A stretch of 10,722 bases of DNA from the NCBI GenBank assembly GCA_023459915.1, contig JAEWSN010000013.1, forward strand, positions 1 to 10,722, read 5' to 3'. Numbering within the stretch: position 1 is the first letter of the stretch; each line of letters begins with the position of its first letter. The notes beneath the pieces were generated by a model. That model was given only the letters and a program-made list of their open reading frames with translations, had not been told where the DNA came from and ran no database searches. Made by a program: the position numbers and the translations under genes. Shown here in pieces: positions 1 through 6,091 of the stretch. Source of the stretch: Bacillota bacterium (GTDB lineage: Bacteria > Bacillota > Clostridia > DSM-8532).

Positions 1-854
1 GCCGGCGCGTGATAGAGGCTTGGCAGCACAAGCAGCGGGGTTGCGATGTCCGCGCGAAGCGGCAACACCGTCTGCAGCACCTCCTGCCAGACGGTCTGCG
101 TGTCAAAGGGAGGCGTTGGCGCGAAGAAACGGGAGAATCCCGGCAGGGAAACACGAATCATTCTGGCTTGGTGCGCGTCGAGGAAGCGGACCGTTTCCTC
201 GAGCTCTCCCTCCGCCATGCCGGGCCAGGCGACAATGGAGCCTGAAAAAGGCAGATGGCGCGCCTGCAGGGCCTCGATCATCCGGATGCTGTGCGCGCTG
301 TTCCGATCCCCCGTCAGTTCCCTGCGGCCCTCCGGGCGGGAGGAGTTCAGGGAGACGCACAGGTTCACAGGCACCAGTTCCGCCAGTTCATCGAGCAGTT
401 GAGGGGTGAAGAGAGAGCCGTTCGTGGTCAGCGGAATTTCCACGTCCGGATCGGCCTGCCGGACCATGCCCAGAATCTGCAGCAGATGCCGGTTGGTGAA
501 CGGTTCCTTGTACAGGCGGGTGTGAAATGCGGGCAGGCCCTTGTGCGCATCGGAACGGAAATGCCGGATGCGTGTCGCGGCTTCTTCAACCGACAGGATG
601 TCCTCCCCGAACCGCAACGGATTGCCATCCTCGTAACAGAATTTGCAGTGGAGGTTGCACCGGCCGGAGGGGGAGCCGAGGCTGTCAAACACAGTGGCGT
701 GGTCTTCAAAGGCCCAGTCAGACAGGCTCTTCAACCGGAAAGCGTCCGGTTCGACCGCGTGGCCGTGTTCCTCCAGCTGGACGATGGACAGCAGGGATGC
801 CAGCCTGTCGGTCAGATAGCGCAGCGTGGGATGCAGACAGTCATTCCCGTCCAT
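1..854 (-). CDS. Radical SAM protein, second of a tandem paralogous pair (C-terminus beyond window)
   Basis: The frame reads without a stop from ATG at 854 to the window edge, giving 284 visible residues; the 3' end is missing. The motif CNLHCKFC puts the CX3CX2C cysteines at residues 66, 70 and 73, the signature that binds the 4Fe-4S cluster used to cleave S-adenosylmethionine. Later segments LTTNGS and AWPGM match ITTNGS and PWPGM in the upstream gene, as does the N-terminal stretch around FRL and FDSLG, so the two are paralogs. The last visible residues (VLPSLYHAP) align with the start of the PDZ-like domain in the neighbour, so a PDZ-like domain probably follows. An AGGAGG lies six bases before the ATG, inside the end of the upstream gene, and only one base separates that gene's TGA from this ATG, so the two are co-transcribed and probably translationally coupled. 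No transmembrane segment is visible, so it is likely cytoplasmic. The substrate is unknown. The radical SAM assignment is secure. Confidence 0.9.
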   Translation of the reverse strand, partial: MDGNDCLHPTLRYLTDRLASLLSIVQLEEHGHAVEPDAFRLKSLSDWAFEDHATVFDSLGSPSGRCNLHCKFCYEDGNPLRFGEDILSVEEAATRIRHFRSDAHKGLPAFHTRLYKEPFTNRHLLQILGMVRQADPDVEIPLTTNGSLFTPQLLDELAELVPVNLCVSLNSSRPEGRRELTGDRNSAHSIRMIEALQARHLPFSGSIVAWPGMAEGELEETVRFLDAHQARMIRVSLPGFSRFFAPTPPFDTQTVWQEVLQTVLPLRADIATPLLVLPSLYHAP

Positions 855-855
855 G

Positions 856-2418
856 TCAGTCCTCCTTTCCATAGGTATAATGCCAGGGAATCAGCGCCAC
901 GGGGATGCCGGTGTTTCGCTCGATGCGGTAGACGGAATCCCCAAGAAAGTCGATGCCCCAGGAGGAGCCGAAGCTGTCCGGGATGAGCAGCAGGTCCGGC
1001 CTGTTGCCGGTTTCCCCGACAAACGTTTTGATGTATCCCTCGTAATCCCGGACGAACCGGCTGTCCATCAAATGGGTGTTTCCGCCCATATGGGTGTCCT
1101 CGAGGGAGTGTATCCACAAGTCCCGGTCCTGGAAGAAATCCCGGCACAAGGGGATTTGCCCCAGCAAATCCTCCATGGTGTCCGCGGTCAGCGGCGAACA
1201 GAACAGCAGGATTTTTCTCGCGTCGTGCTTTTGGATGACGTGCAGCAGATAATCGAGATATTGCAGATCGAAATCGGGCAGGAACAGCATGCCGAAACGC
1301 TCTCCAGGATGATGGAGGGTGGGGCTGTAGGGGTAGGACCCCTCGCCCGGACCTGTCAGTACGCGCGTGATGCGTTGCGCGCCACGGATAACCGTCACTT
1401 CCAGGCGTTCACACGCATCCAAGGCTCCGGAACCGAACCATCGCCGGATGTCGCAGCGGGTGGGCAGGACCTGCCCGTTGATGGTTTCCACCATGTCCCC
1501 GGCCAGAAGACCGGCCGCCTGTGCCGGTGAATGGGCGATGATGCCGTCGATGATGGGCAGAACCGGCACGCGGCCATACTGCACAGGCTCAATCCAGAGG
1601 GGGCATGGAATGTCTGGCTTCAGGGCGTCCACCATGTCACGCATTCTGCGCCAGAAGTCGGAAGGATCCTCCCCGGCAAACCCGGTCATATACCTGTGGT
1701 ACAGGGGCAGGCGAACCCGTATGCCGTAGGGGTTGTATCGGGAAATGTCTTGGATGGTTTTCCGGAGTTCCTGCTCCGTCATTCCGGGCCAGGGAACGAG
1801 ACTGCCGACGAAGGGCACGCCAAATTCGCCGAGCCAGGTCATCGCCGACAGGATGGCCCCGTCATCGCCGGGCAGGCCCATGAGACGCTTGCGGCCACCC
1901 GGAGCGGTGGTGTTGACGGACAGCTTGAGAAGAAAGGGGCTGAGCGTGGCGAGTTCCCCGATGGTGTCCCGGGTGAGGGTGGATCCGTTTGTGGTGATGA
2001 TCAGGAGCTCGGAGGGGTTCCTGTTTCTTGCGGCGGCAAGGATGCGAAGCGCCTCCTTGTTCAGCAGGGTTTCCATGTGTGGCCGCGCGGAAGGGAACAG
2101 ACACTGCCCGGTTTGCGGGTTGTAATGGTTGAGCCGCGTCAGGGCCTCTTTGTGGGATAGCAGGGAATAGTCCCTCTCGAAAGGGAGATCGCGTTCCATG
2201 CAGAACACACACTTGGCATTGCAAAGGCCGGAAAGCGGCCCCAGCGTTTCAAAGGGCGATTCGGCAATACCGGTATGCCAGCTGTTCACATCGCGCAGAC
2301 GGAATCCGTCCACATGCAGCGGCTGTCCGTTTTGCTCCAGCGTCACAAGGGAGAGGATGCGTTCCAGTTCGTTTTTCAGGGCATCGATTCTTGGCTCGAC
2401 CGGGGCATACACCAACAA
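856..2418 (-). CDS. Radical SAM protein with PDZ-like and DUF512-like C-terminal domains
   Basis: This 520-residue protein has an N-terminal extension of about 60 residues, then CNAKCVFC with cysteines 66, 70 and 73 for a SAM-cleaving 4Fe-4S cluster, and a radical SAM barrel to about residue 275. Residues 285-358 look like a PDZ domain: IIAHSPAQAAGLLAGD followed by INGQ is the usual carboxylate-binding loop and beta strand pattern. Residues 370-520 form a further domain with segments such as DLLLIPDSFG and DFLGDS, which loosely recall the end of DUF512; that link is inference. Known DUF512 radical SAM proteins carry PDZ before the barrel, so the order here differs. The start is TTG at 2418 or TTG at 2415; AGGAG at 2423-2427 is four or seven bases away respectively, so 2415 is equally possible. 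The gene leads an operon with the paralog downstream. The substrate is unknown; the PDZ-like domain suggests binding of a protein or peptide end. Confidence 0.92.
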   Translation of the reverse strand: MLVYAPVEPRIDALKNELERILSLVTLEQNGQPLHVDGFRLRDVNSWHTGIAESPFETLGPLSGLCNAKCVFCMERDLPFERDYSLLSHKEALTRLNHYNPQTGQCLFPSARPHMETLLNKEALRILAAARNRNPSELLIITTNGSTLTRDTIGELATLSPFLLKLSVNTTAPGGRKRLMGLPGDDGAILSAMTWLGEFGVPFVGSLVPWPGMTEQELRKTIQDISRYNPYGIRVRLPLYHRYMTGFAGEDPSDFWRRMRDMVDALKPDIPCPLWIEPVQYGRVPVLPIIDGIIAHSPAQAAGLLAGDMVETINGQVLPTRCDIRRWFGSGALDACERLEVTVIRGAQRITRVLTGPGEGSYPYSPTLHHPGERFGMLFLPDFDLQYLDYLLHVIQKHDARKILLFCSPLTADTMEDLLGQIPLCRDFFQDRDLWIHSLEDTHMGGNTHLMDSRFVRDYEGYIKTFVGETGNRPDLLLIPDSFGSSWGIDFLGDSVYRIERNTGIPVALIPWHYTYGKED

Positions 2419-2472
2419 TCATCTCCTCGAACGGACACGGGGTCACCATTTTGACGGGCCGATGCGATGGGG

Positions 2473-2486
2473 TGCGCCGTGGCGCA
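2473..2486. repeat. Short perfect inverted repeat in the 5' leader of the radical SAM operon
   Basis: The arms TGCGCC and GGCGCA are separated by GT. The repeat lies between the proposed minus-strand promoter and the radical SAM start, so it would form a small hairpin in the leader RNA or serve as an operator. It is short and GC-rich in a GC-rich region, so chance is possible. Confidence 0.35.
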
Positions 2487-2519
2487 TGGGTGGCCGGTGA
2501 GTTGTCTGGTTCCGTCGGC

Positions 2520-2548
2520 ATGCTATCATGAACAGGAAATCATGACAA
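2520..2548 (-). promoter_or_regulatory. Candidate sigma-A promoter of the radical SAM operon
   Basis: Read on the minus strand, TTGTCA (2543-2548) is followed after 17 bases by TAGCAT (2520-2525). These match the consensus at five and four of six positions with ideal spacing. Transcription would begin near 2513 and leave a leader of about 95 bases before the start of the first radical SAM gene. The -35 box overlaps the start codon of the divergent small reading frame, so the two would interfere if both are used. Confidence 0.5.
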
Positions 2549-2661
2549 AAAAAGTTTTTCAAGGCCTGCTTTACTTTTTCTGTTCATTTGCCGTGTGTAC
2601 AGCGATTGCAGGAGGATTGATCTGCGTCATGCAGTGCATATCAATCAAACGGAAGGCATGA
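2542..2661 (+). CDS. Possible small membrane peptide, 39 residues, four cysteines
   Basis: An ATG at 2542, preceded by AGGAAA at a short spacing, opens a 39-codon frame ending with TGA at 2659-2661. The product begins with MTKK, has a hydrophobic stretch at about residues 6-33, and ends in a basic tail (IKRKA), as expected for a single-pass membrane peptide. It contains four cysteines and a Gly-Gly at residues 24-25. The codons are more AT-rich than in neighbouring genes. A six-base-pair hairpin (2652-2674) covers its stop but has no T-tract. It is divergent from the radical SAM operon, 123 bases away. I do not recognise it. It could be a real small protein, a peptide linked to the radical SAM genes, or a chance frame; the overlap with the probable promoter of those genes counts against it. 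Confidence 0.42.
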   Translation: MTKKVFQGLLYFFCSFAVCTAIAGGLICVMQCISIKRKA

Positions 2662-2678
2662 GGGCCTAGCCTTCGGCA

Positions 2679-2691
2679 TGGTACAATGTAC
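2679..2691 (+). promoter_or_regulatory. Candidate extended -10 promoter overlapping a GTAC dyad
   Basis: TGG followed by TACAAT (2682-2687) forms an extended -10 element matching TATAAT at five of six positions. No convincing -35 is present. The -10 lies inside a perfect short dyad, GTACA-A-TGTAC (2681-2691), which could let a repressor block it. It would drive the small gene at 2730 and perhaps the kinase and reductase genes further on. The evidence is motif-level only. Confidence 0.35.
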
Positions 2692-2729
2692 AGGGTATTC
2701 TGTGAAAGCGGTAAAATCTCATCCGGCAT

Positions 2730-3065
2730 TTGTCGGGCGATGACGGCAGGGAGACCGCGTGCCTTTCAGCCGCACGGCCGCTTGCCTTGTTGTGCGACAG
2801 GGAATGGTTCCGTCTGGAACGGGAAAAAGACACCGAACGGTATCGGAAAGTGGCAGACCTTCTGCATCACCTGGGTAGTCACCAAAAAGAATACCCTCGT
2901 ACGCCAGCCTTTTTGTGGACACTCGACGCCAGAGATATCGTCGGCTGCCACACCGGCGCGGTGACAGAGGAGGAACTCGAAGAAATGGCCCGGCTTGTGG
3001 TGATGCTGTTGCTGGAATCAGTGATTCGGTGCCCAAATGGCACGATTTCGTGCCATTTGCACTAG
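2730..3065 (+). CDS. Small protein of unknown function
   Basis: The frame from TTG at 2730 to TAG at 3063-3065 encodes 111 residues. From residue 20 onward it has the look of a real soluble protein: a charged amphipathic helix (REWFRLEREKDTERYRKV), a middle part around FLWTLDARDIVG, and a helix VTEEELEEMARLVVMLLLES. No signal peptide or obvious membrane anchor is visible. The start is uncertain. An in-frame TAA at 2712 limits the upstream extent, no good ribosome binding site precedes TTG 2730, and TTG 2787 or 2790 are alternatives. I do not recognise the family. The last nine codons are built from a long hairpin, so the C-terminal tail may be shaped by that nucleic-acid element. The start of the kinase gene lies 32 bases downstream. 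Confidence 0.6.
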   Translation: MSGDDGRETACLSAARPLALLCDREWFRLEREKDTERYRKVADLLHHLGSHQKEYPRTPAFLWTLDARDIVGCHTGAVTEEELEEMARLVVMLLLESVIRCPNGTISCHLH

Positions 3066-3070
3066 AATCA
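3022..3070. repeat. Long hairpin at the stop codon of the small gene
   Basis: The core is a perfect 12-base-pair stem, CAAATGGCACGA (3034-3045) and TCGTGCCATTTG (3048-3059), with TT between. An outer six-base arm pair, TGATTC (3022-3027) and GAATCA (3065-3070), continues the dyad after a partly mismatched stretch. It covers the last codons and the TAG of the upstream gene and ends 27 bases before the kinase start. There is no T-tract, so it is not a classic terminator. It may be an operator, an RNA-stabilising or processing hairpin, or an attenuator. Confidence 0.75.
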
Positions 3071-3097
3071 TGTATTGGGATGAGGTGGGATGACGTG

Positions 3098-4264
3098 ATG
3101 GAAACAGGGCAGGCAATGCCTTCCAGCCATGAAAGGGCGGAAGGGGAACAGAGTGGGTTTGACGCCATTCTTTCGCAGTACTTTCCGTTGCCGCCGACTG
3201 GACCGGCATGGCGTCTCGCCATCGGCGCAAGCGGCATGAACAACACCACCCGGTATGTGGAGCGGGGCGGGAACCGATATGTGCTGCGTATCTACGAAAC
3301 CCATCGCGACGAGGACAAGGTGGCATACGAGCATCATGTGCTGGATTGCCTCACAAAGGCGCCCATTGCCGGGCTGCCCACGCCGTCCCCTGTGACGGCC
3401 ATGAACGGGGCGACCGTTGTCCACACCCCGGATGGCAAGCTGGCGGCGCTGTTCCATCACCGGGAAGGCAGGAATCCGGTACTCAAGACGGCCGCGGATT
3501 TTCACGGGTTCGGATGGGCTGCCGGCGCGTTGTCGCTGGCCATGTCGAAACTGGCACCGGAACATGCTCCGCTGTATCGCCCGTATTACGAGCTGTGTCT
3601 GCCGACACCGGAGCAACAGCGGCGAACCTTGTTTGCGCCGTTGCACGCTACGGACGCCATCGTTGCGGACATGCAGGAAGCGCTGCATGCGGCGGAAGCG
3701 GGGATGGCGCGGATCCACAGGAATGTGCCGTTGCTGCAGTCGCTGCCGCATCAGCTCATCCATGGCGATTTGAATGCGTCGAATGTACTGGCGGATGAGA
3801 ACAACCGCATTGTGGCCCTGCTCGACTTTGAGTTTGTCGCCTGGGATTTGCGCGTGATGGAGCTGGCCGTCTGTCTGTCTGAGGCAGCAGAAGCGGCAAA
3901 AGACGCAGCCAATGATGCAGTCACTGATGCAGCCACTGATGCAGCCGCTGATGCTGCAACTGATGCAGCTGTTGATGCAGCCACTGATGCGCCCCCGGAT
4001 ACCGCCGCCAAAGCGTGTATCCGCGCGCTTGTCAGCGGGTTCATCGAACAGGTGCCCCTCACACGGGAGGAATTGGTCGTGCTGCCGGATTTGCTGCTGC
4101 TTCGCCGGCTGGATGTGTTCATTCACTTCCTGAACCGCTGGCAAAATGGTGTGGATTCGCCGCAAAACGTCCGTCGCTTTTTGGGTGAGGTCCTGTCACA
4201 GACACAATGGCTGATAAAGAACCGGGATTGGATGTGTACGCTGGGGTCATGCAGCTCAAACTGA
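3098..4264 (+). CDS. APH-fold phosphotransferase with an internal Asp-Ala repeat
   Basis: This 388-residue protein belongs to the aminoglycoside phosphotransferase / homoserine kinase II-like superfamily, which transfers phosphate from ATP to small molecules in the cytoplasm. The catalytic loop HGDLNASN starts at residue 222 (catalytic Asp224, metal-binding Asn229) and the DFE motif starts at Asp243. The N-lobe includes a beta-strand segment, NRYVLRIYE, carrying arginine where the usual ATP-binding lysine would be expected. A block of nine four-residue units (about residues 269-304) interrupts the C-lobe soon after the DFE motif. The start is ATG at 3098, with AGGTGG nine bases upstream; GTG 3095 and ATG 3080 are in-frame alternatives. 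The aldo/keto reductase follows after 26 bases, so the two are probably co-transcribed. The substrate cannot be read from sequence: a sugar, amino alcohol or homoserine are all possible. The kinase fold is secure and the specific function is not. Confidence 0.9.
   Translation: METGQAMPSSHERAEGEQSGFDAILSQYFPLPPTGPAWRLAIGASGMNNTTRYVERGGNRYVLRIYETHRDEDKVAYEHHVLDCLTKAPIAGLPTPSPVTAMNGATVVHTPDGKLAALFHHREGRNPVLKTAADFHGFGWAAGALSLAMSKLAPEHAPLYRPYYELCLPTPEQQRRTLFAPLHATDAIVADMQEALHAAEAGMARIHRNVPLLQSLPHQLIHGDLNASNVLADENNRIVALLDFEFVAWDLRVMELAVCLSEAAEAAKDAANDAVTDAATDAAADAATDAAVDAATDAPPDTAAKACIRALVSGFIEQVPLTREELVVLPDLLLLRRLDVFIHFLNRWQNGVDSPQNVRRFLGEVLSQTQWLIKNRDWMCTLGSCSSN
3902..4009 (+). repeat. 12-base tandem repeat encoding Asp-Ala-Ala-X
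   Basis: Nine in-frame 12-base units run from 3902, with a consensus close to GATGCAGCCACT. They encode DAAN, DAVT, DAAT, DAAA, DAAT, DAAV, DAAT, DAPP and DTAA. The third and seventh units are identical, and the last two have drifted. The array lies inside the kinase gene between the DFE motif and the final helices. Because the unit is a multiple of three, slippage would change copy number without breaking the frame. Confidence 0.9.
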
Positions 4265-4290
4265 GCCGCCCAAGCAGGAGAGGAGCCGCC

Positions 4291-5277
4291 ATGTTGCAAC
4301 CGTCGAGTTCCCGATACACGGAGATGAAGTACGCGCGTTGCGGGCGCAGCGGGTTGCTGCTGCCCAGGATTTCACTTGGATTGTGGCAGAACTTCGGGGG
4401 GCTGAACCCGCTGGAAAACAGTCGGGCCATGGTGCGCCGCGCATTCGACCTTGGCATCACCCACTTCGATCTTGCCAACAACTACGGTCCGCCGCCCGGC
4501 GCCGCGGAGGAGACCTTTGGGACCATTCTGCGCCAGGATCTCAAACCCTGGCGGGATGAGCTGATCATCTCCACGAAGGCGGGGTACTACATGTGGCCGG
4601 GTCCATATGGAGACATGGGTTCGAACAAGTATCTCACCGCCAGCCTGGATCAGAGCCTCAAGCGCATGGGCCTGGAGTATGTGGACATCTTCTATCATCA
4701 CCGTCCGGATCCCGACACCCCGCTCGAAGAGACCATGGGCGCGCTCGACCGCGCGGTGCGGCAGGGGAAGGCGCTGTATGTGGGCATTTCCAACTATCCC
4801 GCCGAAATGGCCTCACGAGCCATTGGTATCTTGCGCGAGCTCGGCACGCCGTGCCTCATTCACCAACCCCGTTATTCCATGCTTGACCGGTGGGTGGAGG
4901 AAGGACTTCTGGATGTGCTGGAGAAGGAAGGCGTCGGCGCCATCGCCTTTTCCCCGCTGGCCAAGGGCATGCTCACCAATCGTTACCTCAACGGGGTTCC
5001 CGCCGATTCGCGGGCAGGTGGGCCGTCCGTGTTCCTGCGGCCGGAGGATCTGACCGACGAATTGCTGGAGAAGATCCGCAGGCTCGATGGCATGGCCGCC
5101 GAACGCGGTCAAACCCTGGCGCAGATGGCGCTGGCCTGGGTGCTGCACGATCCGCGCATCACCTCCGTGCTGATTGGCGCGTCCCGCGTCTCGCAAATCG
5201 AGGATTGCGTGGGTGCACTCAACGGTCTTGCCTTCGACCAGAATGAGCTCGACAGCATTGATGCTCTTCTCGCGTGA
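4291..5277 (+). CDS. Aldo/keto reductase, YghZ / L-glyceraldehyde 3-phosphate reductase type
   Basis: This 328-residue cytoplasmic NADPH-dependent oxidoreductase has the (beta/alpha)8 aldo/keto reductase fold. The catalytic tetrad is visible: Asp60 and Tyr65 in FDLANNYG, Lys96 in STKAGYY, and His137 in FYHHRPD. The segments NNYGPPPGAAEE, MWPGPYG and LDQSLKRMGLEYVDIF are characteristic of the YghZ subgroup, whose E. coli member reduces L-glyceraldehyde 3-phosphate and methylglyoxal. The cofactor-site pattern SVLIGASRVSQIED near the C-terminus is also present. The length is slightly below the roughly 346 residues of the E. coli protein. The start is ATG at 4291, with AGGAG five bases upstream. 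It follows the kinase gene by 26 bases and is probably in its operon. The family is certain. The physiological substrate is inferred only from the subgroup and could be another aldehyde or sugar derivative. Confidence 0.95.
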   Translation: MLQPSSSRYTEMKYARCGRSGLLLPRISLGLWQNFGGLNPLENSRAMVRRAFDLGITHFDLANNYGPPPGAAEETFGTILRQDLKPWRDELIISTKAGYYMWPGPYGDMGSNKYLTASLDQSLKRMGLEYVDIFYHHRPDPDTPLEETMGALDRAVRQGKALYVGISNYPAEMASRAIGILRELGTPCLIHQPRYSMLDRWVEEGLLDVLEKEGVGAIAFSPLAKGMLTNRYLNGVPADSRAGGPSVFLRPEDLTDELLEKIRRLDGMAAERGQTLAQMALAWVLHDPRITSVLIGASRVSQIEDCVGALNGLAFDQNELDSIDALLA

Positions 5278-5284
5278 CCCGGAA

Positions 5285-5293
5285 TGTTACAAT
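5285..5293 (+). promoter_or_regulatory. Extended -10 promoter for the C39-like gene
   Basis: TGT followed by TACAAT (5288-5293) makes an extended -10 element matching TATAAT at five of six positions, just after the reductase stop codon. No good -35 is seen at normal spacing. A transcript would begin near 5300, inside the dyad at 5297-5319. An alternative reading uses TTACAA (5287-5292) as a -35 with TGG-TACTGT (5308-5316) as an extended -10, spacing 18, which puts the start beyond the dyad. Confidence 0.45.
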
Positions 5294-5296
5294 TCT

Positions 5297-5319
5297 ATTA
5301 CGGTACCTGGTACTGTAAT
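5297..5319. promoter_or_regulatory. Near-perfect 23-base dyad, likely operator
   Basis: The arms ATTACGGTACC (5297-5307) and GGTACTGTAAT (5309-5319) flank a single T and are reverse complements with one mismatch in 11. The dyad sits between a candidate -10 and the ribosome binding site of the C39-like gene, a typical place for a repressor to act. If transcribed, the one-base spacer would only allow a strained hairpin, so a DNA-binding dimer is the more natural reading. Confidence 0.65.
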
Positions 5320-5331
5320 CATGGAGGGTGC

Positions 5332-6087
5332 ATGAAAGTTAACGGCCAGGACGAGGCTTTTTCCGGATATGGCGGCATTGAGGATCCGGATTTGCACTGC
5401 CGGGCCACGGCCGGAGAGGGCTGGGTGCTGGCGCGGGACGTGGGGTTGCTGATGCTGGACGGGTTTTCACAGAATCGATTGGAAGCCGGCGCGCCCAATT
5501 GCGTGCCGGTTTCTCTGACCCGTGTACTGCAATCCTTTTCAAAAAGGGGATATGACCGCATTCCATCTGAACCGGAAGACATCTATCCAGCCATCCGGCG
5601 CGTGGCGGTCCGGCATGGATATGATCCCGTCAAGAGCGGATTGCTGCGCGACTTGTTTGTCTATACGACTTTTTCCATCGGACGCATGGCAACGGAGGTA
5701 TGGCAGGAATTCGGATACGGACGCGGAGAGGGGAAAAGCAGGTATGTCGGAAGGTTGCGCCATCTCCTGCGCCAGTTGGACAACAATATGCCGGTGCTGT
5801 TGAATTTGGCGTTCGGTGATTATCCGAGCCATACCCTCACGGTCGCGGGATATCGCATCTACTCCCAACCGTACAAGCGTTCCCGGGTGTATCTGCGTGT
5901 TTATGACGGGTGGAGCCCGAAGCACAGGTACATTGACTGGACCAGGGCGCGATGGGTGCCTTCCAGTGTGACGATTATCCTCCCTCCCAAAGGGGAGTGT
6001 CGACAGGGCACACGCGAGGAGCGGTATGGGAAGAGTGGCCCGCACAACATCGGTATCTCGCCCGACAACAGTGGTATGGAGGAATAG
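5332..6087 (+). CDS. C39/papain-like cysteine peptidase-family protein
   Basis: This 251-residue protein carries the elements of a C39-like papain fold in order. Cys57 heads a helix in APNCVPVSLTRVL, His167 lies in PSHTLTVAGY, and Asp192 lies in RVYDGWS, a pattern that fits a Cys-His-Asp triad. The segment MPVLLNLAF before the histidine matches the strand that usually precedes it. Asn56 replaces the more common residues before the nucleophile. No signal peptide or transporter domain is attached, so it should be cytoplasmic and is not a bacteriocin-exporter peptidase. The start is ATG at 5332, seven bases after the end of a GGAGG; upstream in-frame starts lie inside the promoter. The last 30 residues are polar and probably disordered. 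The PAS-AraC regulator follows directly, which suggests a small regulated module. It could be a peptidase, a transglutaminase-like acyltransferase or an inactive relative; its substrate is unknown. Confidence 0.75.
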   Translation: MKVNGQDEAFSGYGGIEDPDLHCRATAGEGWVLARDVGLLMLDGFSQNRLEAGAPNCVPVSLTRVLQSFSKRGYDRIPSEPEDIYPAIRRVAVRHGYDPVKSGLLRDLFVYTTFSIGRMATEVWQEFGYGRGEGKSRYVGRLRHLLRQLDNNMPVLLNLAFGDYPSHTLTVAGYRIYSQPYKRSRVYLRVYDGWSPKHRYIDWTRARWVPSSVTIILPPKGECRQGTREERYGKSGPHNIGISPDNSGMEE

Positions 6088-6091
6088 ACAG

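Noticed and set aside
826..2160. Long plus-strand frames (826-1530 and 1531-2160) opposite the radical SAM gene
   Set aside because: They are antisense to a gene with clear radical SAM and PDZ motifs and show no recognisable domain of their own.
2249..2521. Minus-strand frame covering the radical SAM leader and start
   Set aside because: It runs out of frame into the radical SAM gene and has no protein-like composition.
3902..4009. Tandem units considered as a CRISPR array or origin iterons
   Set aside because: The 12-base units have no spacers, keep the reading frame of the kinase and encode a regular peptide, so they are a coding repeat.
3068..4165. Minus-strand frame of 365 codons with a Cys-Ile-Ser-like repeat
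   Set aside because: It is the antisense reading of the kinase; the Cys-rich repeat is only the reverse complement of the Asp-Ala-Ala-X repeat.
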